Below are positions 17,027-24,754 of a stretch of DNA of 64,000 nt, one piece after another. Under the pieces are notes generated by a model. It worked only from the letters and a program-made list of their open reading frames with translations, was not told the DNA's origin and searched no databases. Every line of letters starts with the position of its first letter. Position 1 is the stretch's first letter. Origin of the DNA: JAVBNF01 sp031551725. Lineage in GTDB: Bacteria; Bacteroidota; Bacteroidia; Bacteroidales; P3. The stretch is from assembly GCA_031551725.1 (NCBI GenBank), contig JAVBNF010000010.1:1-64000 (forward strand), given 5' to 3'. The position numbers and the translations under genes are program-made.

Positions 17027-18040
17027 ATGAAAACTGCTGTTGTTATTTTAAATTGGAACGGTCGCAAATTTCTGGAACAATTTCTTCCGAATGTGATTGA
17101 AAACAGTCCGGAAGCGGAAGTGATTGTTGCCGATAACGCTTCCACCGATGATTCCGTGGAATTCTTAAAACAGAATTTCCCACAATTGCGAATTATCATA
17201 AATAACAGTAATGGAGGTTTTTCTAAAGGATATAACGACGCTTTGGCACAAATAGATGCTGAATATTTTGTACTCTTGAATTCCGATATAGAAGTCACAC
17301 CGAATTGGATTTCGCCCATTATTCAAATGATGGATAATGATCCGCAAATCGCAGTTTGTCAGCCAAAAATTTTATCTTACTTCGAACGACATAAGTTTGA
17401 ATATGCAGGCGCAGCGGGCGGTTTTATTGATCGTTTCGGTTATCCGTTTTGTCGCGGACGATTATTTCAGGATTTGGAAGATGACCATGGTCAGTACGAT
17501 GATGTTTGCGAAGTTTTTTGGGCTACCGGTGCGGCCATGTTTGTGCGTGCTGATGTGTATAAACAATTGGGCGGACTGGATGAAGATTTTTTTGCACACA
17601 TGGAAGAAATTGATTTTTGCTGGCGTGCAAAAAATGCGAATTATAAAATCATGTATTGTCCGCAATCCTCTGTTTATCATATTGGAGGCGGTACATTGCC
17701 TAAAAGTTCTTCGCGTAAAACCTATTTGAATTTTCGCAATAACTTAAGTTTGCTTTATAAAAATTTACCTACCAAGGATATGCTCCCGGTGTTCACATTT
17801 CGTGTGCTTTTTGATGTAGTGGCTTCCCTTAGCTTTTTAACACATTCGTTGGACGAATTTCGCGCCGTGTTTCGTGCCTATCGGCATTTTATAAGAATGT
17901 TTCCGAAAAATCGCGACAAGCGCCATTCTGCACCTAAGCAACATCCGGTTAGCCGTATTTACAGTCCCAGTATTGTGTGGGATTATTATGTGTTTGGTAA
18001 AAAGAAATTTAGTGAGTTGCGCCAAGCAGATTTTCAATAG
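17027..18040 (+). CDS. Family 2 glycosyltransferase
   Basis: 337 residues. The N-terminal GT-A fold reads VVILNWNGRKFLEQFLPNVI, VIVADNASTDDSVEFL and LLNSDIEVTPNW (the Asp-x-Asp-like metal site), followed by GAAMFVRADVYKQLGGLDED and EIDFCWRAKNANYK. It resembles rhamnosyltransferase-like GT2 enzymes of cell-surface polysaccharide synthesis. A hydrophobic stretch near residue 255-275 may associate with the membrane. It begins three bases after the LysM gene. Its 3' end overlaps the 3' end of convergent aroQ by 32 bases, so both stop codons lie within the other gene. Confidence 0.92.
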   Translation: MKTAVVILNWNGRKFLEQFLPNVIENSPEAEVIVADNASTDDSVEFLKQNFPQLRIIINNSNGGFSKGYNDALAQIDAEYFVLLNSDIEVTPNWISPIIQMMDNDPQIAVCQPKILSYFERHKFEYAGAAGGFIDRFGYPFCRGRLFQDLEDDHGQYDDVCEVFWATGAAMFVRADVYKQLGGLDEDFFAHMEEIDFCWRAKNANYKIMYCPQSSVYHIGGGTLPKSSSRKTYLNFRNNLSLLYKNLPTKDMLPVFTFRVLFDVVASLSFLTHSLDEFRAVFRAYRHFIRMFPKNRDKRHSAPKQHPVSRIYSPSIVWDYYVFGKKKFSELRQADFQ

Positions 18041-18434
18041 CCAAGCGGTAACCGTCCAATCCCAGTCCTACAATACATCCTTTTGCAACACCCGAAATAA
18101 ATGAGTGGTGGCGATATTCTTCGCGTGCAAAAATGTTGGAAATATGCACTTCAATTACCGGCGTTTGAATACTTTTAACTGCATCGGCAATAGCAACAGA
18201 TGTGTGTGAATATCCTCCAGCATTCAGTAAAATACCTGCATGTTCAAATCCGTATGTATGTAAAGCATTGATGAGTTCGCCTTCCACATTGCTTTGGAAA
18301 TAATCTATCTCTACAGTTGGAAACTGTTTTCTCAAAGTATTCAAATAATCCTCAAACGTTTGAGTGCCGTATACTTCCGGCTCGCGTTTTCCTAATAAAT
18401 TTAAGTTCGGTCCGTTGATGATTGCGATTTTCAT
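18009..18434 (-). CDS. aroQ: 3-dehydroquinate dehydratase, type II
   Basis: 141 residues, typical length. NGPNLNLLGKREPEVYG (7-23) includes catalytic Tyr22; NAGGYSHTS (71-79) and EVHISN (95-100) are the substrate-binding segments with the catalytic His. It dehydrates 3-dehydroquinate in the shikimate pathway. It is monocistronic and convergent with the glycosyltransferase. The repeat at 18445-18479 lies just upstream of its start, where its promoter would be expected. Confidence 0.97.
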   Translation of the reverse strand: MKIAIINGPNLNLLGKREPEVYGTQTFEDYLNTLRKQFPTVEIDYFQSNVEGELINALHTYGFEHAGILLNAGGYSHTSVAIADAVKSIQTPVIEVHISNIFAREEYRHHSFISGVAKGCIVGLGLDGYRLAIENLLGATH

Positions 18435-18444
18435 TTTTATTGTG

Positions 18445-18479
18445 TGTCATGGCGAGCAGCTTTGCTGCGTGGCCATCTG
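18445..18479. repeat. Interspersed hairpin repeat between aroQ and ung
   Basis: TGTCATGGCGAGCAGC, TTT, GCTGCGTGGCCATCT: the halves ATGGC...GCAGC and GCTGC...GCCAT are complementary. The text resembles the 'TCATTGCGAGGAGC...GCAATCT' dispersed repeats known from many bacterial genomes. It fills the gap between two minus-strand genes. Confidence 0.6.
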
Positions 18480-18498
18480 GTTTAGTTAGTATTCGGTG

Positions 18499-19179
18499 CT
18501 ATTCAATCTCCCAATTTATCGGTGTTTTTCCATGTGCAACCAAGTATTCATTTGCTTGCGAAAAATGGCGACAACCGAAAAAACCACGATATACAGAAAG
18601 TGGAGATGGGTGAACGGTTTTTAAAATTAAATGCTTGCTTTTGTCGATTAAGGTTTCTTTTTTCTGTGCCGGGCTTCCCCACAATAAAAAAACTAAATTT
18701 TCACGTTGCGATGAAAGTTTCGAAATCACGGCATCTGTGAAACGTTCCCAACCTCTTCCTTGGTGGGAAAGCGGCTCGTGAGCACGGACGGTGAGCGTTG
18801 TATTAAGCAAGAACACACCTTGTTTAGCCCAACTTTCCAGATTACCATGATTGGGAACAGGAATATTTAAATCATTATTTAGCTCTTTAAAGATATTTAC
18901 CAAGGATGGCGGAGATTTAATACCTTTTGGAACAGAAAAGCATAAACCGTGTGCTTGTCCAATACCATGATAAGGATCTTGGCCTAAAATAACCACCTTC
19001 ACATCATTAAACGGCGTTTGATCGAAAGCGTTAAAAATAAGTTTGCCGGGAGGGTAAACCGTATGTTTGGTCTTTTCGATTACCAAAAAATCTTTTAAAT
19101 CGCTGAAATACGGCGCTGTGAATTCATCTTTCAGCACTTCGCCCCAACTGGTTTCAATAACCGGATTTATATTTGTCAT
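18499..19179 (-). CDS. ung: Uracil-DNA glycosylase
   Basis: 226 residues. GQDPYHG (66-72) holds catalytic Asp68; FLLNTTLTVR and HPSPLSVYRGFFG (DNA intercalation loop) complete the family-1 UDG signature. It removes uracil from DNA to start base-excision repair. A TACCTTTA box on the minus strand near 19198-19205 is a plausible -7 element. No operon partner. Confidence 0.97.
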   Translation of the reverse strand: MTNINPVIETSWGEVLKDEFTAPYFSDLKDFLVIEKTKHTVYPPGKLIFNAFDQTPFNDVKVVILGQDPYHGIGQAHGLCFSVPKGIKSPPSLVNIFKELNNDLNIPVPNHGNLESWAKQGVFLLNTTLTVRAHEPLSHQGRGWERFTDAVISKLSSQRENLVFLLWGSPAQKKETLIDKSKHLILKTVHPSPLSVYRGFFGCRHFSQANEYLVAHGKTPINWEIE

Positions 19180-19282
19180 AAATTACTTTTCAAAGTATAA
19201 AGGTACGAAAAATACCTTTAATCGCAAACTTCATCTTTTACAAATTCAACATTAAACAACTTCAGTTGTAAAAAATATCTTC

Positions 19283-19340
19283 TCATTAGCAATTAATAAT
19301 TAACAACAATTTTATGAGCGTAGCGAATAATTAACAATTT
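19283..19340. repeat. Heptad element with 'GAATAAT' core before the lipoprotein gene
   Basis: Consecutive heptads TCATTAG, CAATTAA, TAATTAA, CAACAAT, TTTATGA, GCGTAGC, GAATAAT, TAACAAT. The skeleton is shared with the element at 19572-19627, and the first three heptads with the element at 22732-22801. Confidence 0.75.
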
Positions 19341-19346
19341 TTTTTG

Positions 19347-19354
19347 TATCTTTG
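19347..19354 (+). promoter_or_regulatory. -7 element of the small lipoprotein gene
   Basis: TATCTTTG matches TAnnTTTG and lies 21 bases before the ATG at 19376, implying a leader of about 15 bases. Confidence 0.65.
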
Positions 19355-19375
19355 TATTTACCAAAGAGAATTACC

Positions 19376-19528
19376 ATGAAAACTGTGATCAAAATAGCAC
19401 TACTTCTGCTCGTTGTCGGATTTTTATTTGCTGCTTGTGCTTCTTCCGGCCATGCGAACCGAAAGGGTCAAATCCCTTGCCCAGCATACGGAAACGCAGC
19501 TTCCGGATACGAACGACAACCGTATTAA
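19376..19528 (+). CDS. Small lipoprotein, 50 residues
   Basis: A 50-residue reading frame: hydrophobic segment KIALLLLVVGFLFAAC with a lipobox ending in Cys21, then a short polar tail with a second Cys (GQIPCPAYGNAASGYERQPY). It has its own good promoter. Many Bacteroidota encode lipoproteins of this size and form with unknown function. It is co-oriented with the barrel gene 67 bases on. Confidence 0.75.
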   Translation: MKTVIKIALLLLVVGFLFAACASSGHANRKGQIPCPAYGNAASGYERQPY

Positions 19529-19571
19529 TTGATTTATGGAGAATGATTTGAAGATTGATAAGGTGCCTCGC

Positions 19572-19627
19572 TCATTGTCAATTGTCAACATTTTCATGAG
19601 AGCAACGAATAATTGTCAATTGTCAAT
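19572..19627. repeat. Heptad element spanning the start of the barrel gene
   Basis: TCATTGT, CAATTGT, CAACATT, TTCATGA, GAGCAAC, GAATAAT, TGTCAAT, TGTCAAT. It shares the skeleton of the 19283-19340 element. The ATG used by the following gene lies within the fourth heptad. Confidence 0.75.
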
Positions 19628-20384
19628 TTTATTTTTCTTAATATTTACATTTGGATTTCTTTCGCTCTCTGCGCAAGTTGAAGTTCTTGAGGATTTTGTC
19701 CCCGAAAAGGGCATATTGTATTTTAAAGAACGTTCGATGTACGGATTTATCCATACCGCCGGCTTCGGGCTTGGTTATAAACAAGGACATTATACAACTG
19801 ATTTTCGTTATCGTAAATGGGAATTCGAATTTGCTTCGCTCAGTCATCCTAAGCAAATCAAGCAAGAAGGCTATGGCTCGATGGTAAAATACACCAAGCG
19901 CTACACCTACGGGAAAATCCAATCGATTTTCACTTTTCGTGGCGGATACGGCGTTCAACACAACTTAAATGAAAAACCCTATTGGGGCGGCGTTCGCTTG
20001 GATTTATCGTATTCCGGCGGATTAACGTTGGCAGTAGGTGTGCCACAATATCTGAAAATTATACATCCTGTTCCTGGTGGTGATTATGAAGTAGAAACAG
20101 AAAAATACGACCCCGAAAATCCGATGCACAACGACCGCGCATATATTTATGGCGGAGCACCGTTTTATACCGGGTTTCTTTGTCCGAGCCTCTATCCGGG
20201 AGCGTATGGAAAAGTCGGACTAAATTTTGAATTCGGAAAATATCAAGAACAAATTCGCGCATTAGAAGTGGGAGCAATGGTTGATGCTTACGCTATTCCT
20301 TTACAGATGATGGCGTTTAATAAATATCCGTATTTTATTCTGAATTTCTACATCGCTTACCAATTCGGAAAGCGATATAATTAA
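19596..20384 (+). CDS. Predicted outer-membrane beta-barrel protein
   Basis: 262 residues from the ATG at 19596 (MRATNNCQLSILFFLIFTFG...LSAQ), which gives a signal peptide. An ATG at 19536 in the same frame would add 20 residues and spoil the signal. The mature protein is beta-rich with alternating aromatic residues (FGLGYKQGHYTTDFRYRKWE, YFILNFYIAYQFGKRYN at the C-terminus), as in small barrels. I do not recognise a named family. The first residues of the signal peptide (RATNNCQLS) are encoded by a heptad repeat element, so the present N-terminus was apparently built from repeat DNA. The start choice is likely but unproven. Confidence 0.65.
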   Translation: MRATNNCQLSILFFLIFTFGFLSLSAQVEVLEDFVPEKGILYFKERSMYGFIHTAGFGLGYKQGHYTTDFRYRKWEFEFASLSHPKQIKQEGYGSMVKYTKRYTYGKIQSIFTFRGGYGVQHNLNEKPYWGGVRLDLSYSGGLTLAVGVPQYLKIIHPVPGGDYEVETEKYDPENPMHNDRAYIYGGAPFYTGFLCPSLYPGAYGKVGLNFEFGKYQEQIRALEVGAMVDAYAIPLQMMAFNKYPYFILNFYIAYQFGKRYN

Positions 20385-20386
20385 AA

Positions 20387-20893
20387 TTACTTTTCTTTTT
20401 GTCCGCTATATGCTAAAACTTCATCATTGAAATATGAAAGTTCGATGCCTGCGCATTTGAGCATTGCTTCCGATTCGGCACCTGCATGATATTTGAATTC
20501 GCACACCACTCGTTTAATTCCGCTATTGATGATAAGCATAGCACATGTGCGGCAGGGCGTCATACGGCAATAAAGTGTTGAATCTTCCAGGGCTATGCCG
20601 CGACGGGCAGCTTGACAAATGGCATTTTGTTCGGCATGTACCGTGCGTACGCAGTGATTAGTAATACTTCCATCTTCGTGAATTGTTTTTTTGAATAAAT
20701 GTCCATCTTCGTCGCAATGAGGAAGCCCGGCAGGAGAACCAACGTAGCCGGTAACTAAAATCTGTTTGTCTTTAGTAATTACGCATCCGCTGCGACCGCG
20801 GTCGCAGGTTGCACGCAATGCCACGCTGCGCGCGAGATCCATGAAATATTCGTCCCAAGAGGGGCGTGTGTGTGTGGTGTTGTTATTTTCCAT
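20387..20893 (-). CDS. dCMP deaminase (ComEB family)
   Basis: 168 residues. Zinc ligands are visible as HAEQN (86-90, with catalytic Glu88) and PCRTC (113-117). SGCVITKDKQILVTGYVGSP and GLPHCDEDGH match dCMP deaminase / ComEB. It converts dCMP to dUMP for thymidylate synthesis. Its stop is two bases from the stop of the convergent barrel gene. Confidence 0.93.
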   Translation of the reverse strand: MENNNTTHTRPSWDEYFMDLARSVALRATCDRGRSGCVITKDKQILVTGYVGSPAGLPHCDEDGHLFKKTIHEDGSITNHCVRTVHAEQNAICQAARRGIALEDSTLYCRMTPCRTCAMLIINSGIKRVVCEFKYHAGAESEAMLKCAGIELSYFNDEVLAYSGQKEK

Positions 20894-20917
20894 GATTAAC
20901 GATAATCTTTGTGAGTT

Positions 20918-21128
20918 TAATAAGGTTTATAAGGTTGTGGAACATTGGTGATTGCTTGGTTACTAAGGTTTATTTTAAAAATAAGGTTTTATTTTAGAAA
21001 TGTTAGTCTTAACTTAAAATTAGAAATAAATTTACGGTGTTCGAAAGCTATAAAAACCTTATTTTCTTGTTACACCTTAGTAAAAACTAATGAGTAGGAG
21101 AAACCTAACCTTATTACCTTATTTGCCA
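20918..21128. repeat. Degenerate inverted repeat region between two minus-strand genes
   Basis: The left end carries AATAAGGTTTATAAGGTT and the right end CCTAACCTTATTACCTTATT, complementary phrases about 170 bases apart with further AAGGTTT/AAACCTT copies between. The spacing is 8-9 bases, not a clean heptad. No gene is seen in this 244-base gap. Confidence 0.45.
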
Positions 21129-21137
21129 ATATATAAT

Positions 21138-21692
21138 TCACTTTAAATTCTTTAGAACGGTTTCTACTTGAATTTCCAATTCATTGATATCCCCGTTATT
21201 TTCAAATATAAAATCCGCCATCGAAATACATTTGGACAAATTTTGTTTAAACGGATTGTTAGACGTCATTTCGCGGATTTCGTTGGCTTTGAACGTTTCG
21301 AAATCGATATGGTCGGTGCTGGAATTACGTTGGGTAATACGTTTGTAACGCGTATGAATATCGGCATCAACGGCAAATAAAATAAAATTACCTTTTTTAC
21401 GAAGCGATTCAATTTCGCCTACAGCGCGGATGCTTTCAATAATACAATCTTTTCCGCTTTCACCGGCGATTTCAAACAATTGATCGGTAATATATGAAGC
21501 CCCGTTTTTTGCACGAAGGTCATTGGCGGTAATCGTCATATTGTCCCGATTCGGCTCCAATCCGCGTCTTTCCATCTCCTGTGTGATGAAATTGCGTGCA
21601 GAGAGATGCAAAAAGCCGTGTTTGCGAACCAAATAATCCACAATCGTTCCTTTTCCTGCGCCGAGCGTGCCTGTAATTCCGATAATTTTCAT
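21138..21692 (-). CDS. P-loop kinase, dephospho-CoA-kinase-like
   Basis: 184 residues. P-loop GTLGAGKGT (8-16), then LSARNFITQEMERRG, a CIIESIRAVGEIESLRKKG segment and an Arg-rich lid (HTRYKRITQRNSS). The overall form resembles CoaE-like or (deoxy)nucleoside-monophosphate kinases and fits the conserved 'AAA family ATPase' group linked in Bacteroidota to dCMP deaminase genes. Beside dCMP deaminase and on the same strand, a nucleotide-metabolism role is plausible, but the substrate is not determined by what I can see. Confidence 0.75.
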   Translation of the reverse strand: MKIIGITGTLGAGKGTIVDYLVRKHGFLHLSARNFITQEMERRGLEPNRDNMTITANDLRAKNGASYITDQLFEIAGESGKDCIIESIRAVGEIESLRKKGNFILFAVDADIHTRYKRITQRNSSTDHIDFETFKANEIREMTSNNPFKQNLSKCISMADFIFENNGDINELEIQVETVLKNLK

Positions 21693-21731
21693 AAGCTAAG
21701 GGTTGAGTTAAAAAACAATTCTCAATCCTTG

Positions 21732-22730
21732 TTAACGAATTGAATCGGTGGCCGTATATGAATAAATAATCGATTCCACCTGCATCAACAAGTCGCGTTT
21801 AGGCTTGCGAGGTGAATATAAATAACCGTCGATCATAACTACACGACTATTTTTTTCATCAATGAAAACATAATTTATGAACGGTCCACCCATAAAATCA
21901 CCGCCACCGCCAAGTTTCCACAGCCCGCGTGTTTCGATTGCATAATGTCCGTTGAAATTAATTTCTTTTGAAAAAGGCGGCATAAATTTGCGCTCAACGC
22001 TCATGTATGTGCCATCGGTAGGACCGGGAACGTATGCTTGTGTCATTTTATCACGAATATTTAAAATTATATCCGTGTTGAAAATGTTTTTATCTGTGTA
22101 CGGAAATGTATAAACCAAAATACCTTGTCCGTAGTCCTTCGCCTCGCAGCGGATCCATGCAAAATTACTATCTAACGTAGCTACTTTAAAAGCATCCGGA
22201 AAAGTGAGCCAAAATCCGAAGCGGCTTTTTTGTTTGATGGTTAGATCTGTATTTTCAGTACTTTTGAAGGTACGGATAATGCGTTTGTGTTCGTTGTTGT
22301 AGAACACTTTTAGCATCAACTCCCGTTTGGCGGCAAATAAAGAGTCGAAGGCATGTTTGTTAGGAACGATAAAAGTGAAAATGGCTTGAGGAATGGCTTC
22401 AACATCTTGTCGAATTATAAAACTTGGAGCTTTGTTTTTATCAAATTCAACTAAAATCAGATTGCGGTGACGTTGAAACATTTCCGTATTATTGAACAAT
22501 TCGGGAGTAATGTTGGCCACATTAAACAGCGGTTCGGCTTGATTCAATCCCAACTGATTGCGCATAAAAAAGGCCTTGATGGTGTCGCGCACGCCGGCGT
22601 CATATTGCGTTTTTGAACAAACTGTTAAAATTTCACAGGTTTTTCCTGCAGAACCCGATTTGGTGTCTGATTTTACTGAACAGGAGGCGAATATACATAG
22701 GCCTACGAGTATCAATGATAGTTTTTTCAT
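21732..22730 (-). CDS. DUF4837 lipoprotein
   Basis: 332 residues with a lipoprotein signal (MKKLSLILVGLCIFASC, Cys17). The body matches the DUF4837 family of Bacteroidota, whose members are exported and of unknown function; conserved-looking segments include FGFWLTFPDAFKVA and ETRGLWKLGGGGDFMGGPFINY. It is followed 40 bases later by the kinase gene on the same strand. Family recognised with moderate-to-good confidence. Confidence 0.8.
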   Translation of the reverse strand: MKKLSLILVGLCIFASCSVKSDTKSGSAGKTCEILTVCSKTQYDAGVRDTIKAFFMRNQLGLNQAEPLFNVANITPELFNNTEMFQRHRNLILVEFDKNKAPSFIIRQDVEAIPQAIFTFIVPNKHAFDSLFAAKRELMLKVFYNNEHKRIIRTFKSTENTDLTIKQKSRFGFWLTFPDAFKVATLDSNFAWIRCEAKDYGQGILVYTFPYTDKNIFNTDIILNIRDKMTQAYVPGPTDGTYMSVERKFMPPFSKEINFNGHYAIETRGLWKLGGGGDFMGGPFINYVFIDEKNSRVVMIDGYLYSPRKPKRDLLMQVESIIYSYTATDSIR

Positions 22731-22731
22731 A

Positions 22732-22801
22732 ATTATAAATTATAAATTATTAATTGTAAATGGAGGCGTTAGCTCATTAACAATTAATAATTAACAATTA
22801 A
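22732..22801. repeat. Heptad element between lysS and the DUF4837 gene
   Basis: ATTATAA, ATTATAA, ATTATTA, ATTGTAA, ATGGAGG, CGTTAGC, TCATTAA, CAATTAA, TAATTAA, CAATTAA, all in 7-bp phase. The right side overlaps the lysS stop codon, so the end of lysS is written in repeat DNA. It fills the whole 67-base gap. Confidence 0.8.
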
Positions 22802-24312
22802 ACATTGTTTTCCGGTTTCATCTGTGGAAAAAAGAGCACGTCTTGGATGGAGGGACTGTTGGTCATAAACATCACCAGACGGTCGATACCAATTCCGATA
22901 CCTGCGGTGGGAGGCATCCCATACTCCAATGCACGCAAGAAATCTTGATCAATAAACATCGCTTCATCATCCCCTTTTTCCGAAAGTTTTAATTGATATT
23001 CAAAACGTTCGCGTTGATCAATCGGGTCATTCAACTCCGAGTATGCATTCGCAACTTCTTTTCCGTTGATGAAAAGTTCAAAGCGCTCTGTCAATGCCGG
23101 ATTGTCGCGGTGTTTTTTCGTAAGCGGCGACATCTCAACCGGATAATCGATAATGAATGTTGGTTGAACACAGTTTTTCTCGCATTTTTCGCCGAAAATC
23201 TCGTCAATCAATTTACCAACGCCCATTTGCGGAGTTGTTTCCACATGTAGTGCTTTACAAACGTCGCGAAGTTGCTCTTCATTCATGCCGGTTACATCAT
23301 AGCCGGTATGCTCTTTAATGGCGTCGAGAATGCTAATGCGTTTAAACGGCGCTTTGTAGCTGATGGTTTTGCCGGCAACTTCTACTTCCGTGCTGCCGTT
23401 TAGTTCAAGCGCGATGCGTTCGAACAGCTTTTCCGTATTATCCATCATCCAATTGTAATCCTTGTACGCTGCGTACATTTCCATACACGTGAATTCGGGG
23501 TTGTGTGTACGGTCCATACCCTCGTTGCGGAAGTTGCGCGAGAACTCATAAACTCCATCAAACCCACCTACAATCAAGCGTTTCAGATAAAGTTCATTAG
23601 CAATACGCAAATACAACGGAATATCCAAAGCATTGTGGTGCGTGATAAACGGACGAGCGGCTGCACCTCCGGGAATCGGCTGCAAAACCGGCGTGTCTAC
23701 TTCCAAAAAGCCTTGATCGTTGTAATAATTACGAATGGTATTGATGATTTTTGTACGTTTTACAAAAACTTCTTTTACTTGCGGATTGACGATTAAGTCC
23801 ACATAACGTTGGCGGTAGCGTTGTTCCGGATCGGTAAAAGCATCGAACGTTTGTCCTTCTTTTTCTTTCACAATCGGAAGCGGACGCAGCGATTTGCTCA
23901 AAAAAGTAAACGATTTTACATGGATGCTGATTTCGCCCATTTGCGTGATAAACACATACCCTTTAATGCCAACAATATCGCCGATATCGGTCAACTTTTT
24001 GAAAACGGTATTGTATAACGTTTTATCTTCGCCGTTGCAAAGTTCGTCGCGTTTCAAATAAAGCTGGATGCGGCCGGTGTTGTCCTGGATTTCGGCAAAT
24101 GAAGCGCCACCCATGATGCGTCGGCTCATGATGCGTCCTGCAATGCTCACGTCTTGATATTTATCTTCGTTTCCACGAAAATTAGCGTGGATATCCGCCG
24201 TGTTTGCATTGACCTCAAACAATGCGGCAGGATAGGGGTCGTAGCCTAGATTTCTTAACTCTGTTAATGCCTCGCGGCGAAATTGTTCCTGATCGTTTAA
24301 TTCTTGTGCCAT
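22798..24312 (-). CDS. lysS: Lysyl-tRNA synthetase, class II
   Basis: 504 residues, normal length. An N-terminal OB-fold anticodon-binding domain (about 55-150) is followed by the class II core: motif 1 GFLEVDTPVLQPIPGGAAAR, motif 2 FRNEGMDRTHNPEFT, motif 3 GIGIGIDRLVMF. It charges tRNA-Lys (one such tRNA gene lies at 63304). A minus-strand -7 box (TATCTTTG, 24335-24342) sits 23 bases before the start. Confidence 0.98.
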   Translation of the reverse strand: MAQELNDQEQFRREALTELRNLGYDPYPAALFEVNANTADIHANFRGNEDKYQDVSIAGRIMSRRIMGGASFAEIQDNTGRIQLYLKRDELCNGEDKTLYNTVFKKLTDIGDIVGIKGYVFITQMGEISIHVKSFTFLSKSLRPLPIVKEKEGQTFDAFTDPEQRYRQRYVDLIVNPQVKEVFVKRTKIINTIRNYYNDQGFLEVDTPVLQPIPGGAAARPFITHHNALDIPLYLRIANELYLKRLIVGGFDGVYEFSRNFRNEGMDRTHNPEFTCMEMYAAYKDYNWMMDNTEKLFERIALELNGSTEVEVAGKTISYKAPFKRISILDAIKEHTGYDVTGMNEEQLRDVCKALHVETTPQMGVGKLIDEIFGEKCEKNCVQPTFIIDYPVEMSPLTKKHRDNPALTERFELFINGKEVANAYSELNDPIDQRERFEYQLKLSEKGDDEAMFIDQDFLRALEYGMPPTAGIGIGIDRLVMFMTNSPSIQDVLFFPQMKPENNV

Positions 24313-24334
24313 ATACTTTTATCTATTCAAAGAA

Positions 24335-24342
24335 CAAAGATA
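24335..24342 (-). promoter_or_regulatory. -7 element of lysS
   Basis: TATCTTTG on the minus strand, 23 bases upstream of the lysS ATG, divergent from the small RNA promoter at 24425. Confidence 0.6.
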
Positions 24343-24399
24343 CGAAAAAAATACGATATGCGATTTGCAACGTTACATTTTTAACGCGAAAGCGAATTA

Positions 24400-24432
24400 T
24401 TGCGATTTTTTCAAAAAAAATGTGTACTTTTG
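24400..24432 (+). promoter_or_regulatory. Promoter of structured RNA 1
   Basis: TTG at 24400-24402 and TACTTTTG at 24425-24432, spaced by 22 bases. The intervening sequence (CGATTTTTTCAAAAAAAATG) is nearly identical to that of the promoter at 36349-36380, which drives structured RNA 2. Confidence 0.7.
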
Positions 24433-24437
24433 CAAAA

Positions 24438-24660
24438 AAAGAAAGAAGAGATGTAGAATTTTGAAAAATATAAAATAGTATTTTTATACGGCATTTGCTG
24501 TATTATGTGTATCGAAAAAATCGCCAATTTTTAAGAATATTACCACAATAATACAGGAGATGCCTGTGTTGTATCTATATACGGCACGGGCTTTTCTTGT
24601 TGGTAATAGGTGTTTGGCGATACCTTTCGATAACAAGATTAGTTACCGTGCCGTTTTTCT
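24438..24660 (+). ncRNA. Structured RNA 1, candidate leader of the caspase-like operon
   Basis: About 220 nt between a good promoter and a terminator. Visible helices: ATACGGC/GCTGTAT (24486-24503); ATACAGG/CCTGTGT (24551-24569); and a nested 3' structure with closing stem ACGGCACGG (24581-24589)/CCGTGCCGT (24646-24654), inner stem CTTGTT (24596-24601)/AACAAG (24632-24637), an AGGT/ACCT tip, then TTTTTCTATT. Block 24512-24546 (TCGAAAAAATCGCCAATTTT ... CCAC) aligns loosely with blocks in RNA 2 and RNA 3. No open reading frame is apparent. The first gene of the operon begins 95 bases after the terminator with no second clear promoter, so the RNA may be a stand-alone product, an attenuating leader, or both. 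Confidence 0.6.
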
Positions 24661-24754
24661 ATTGCATGTAGTCTCAAATGCATATTTTAACGAACCAAAC
24701 ATAAATAATTAAAACAAAGTCTGATTTAAGGAGCAGACGTAAAACAACAAAACA

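Noticed and set aside
24438..24660. 6S RNA as the identity of RNA 1
   Set aside because: Its 5' and 3' ends do not pair into the long closing stem of 6S RNA, and there seem to be three related copies; not fully excluded, a covariance search would decide.
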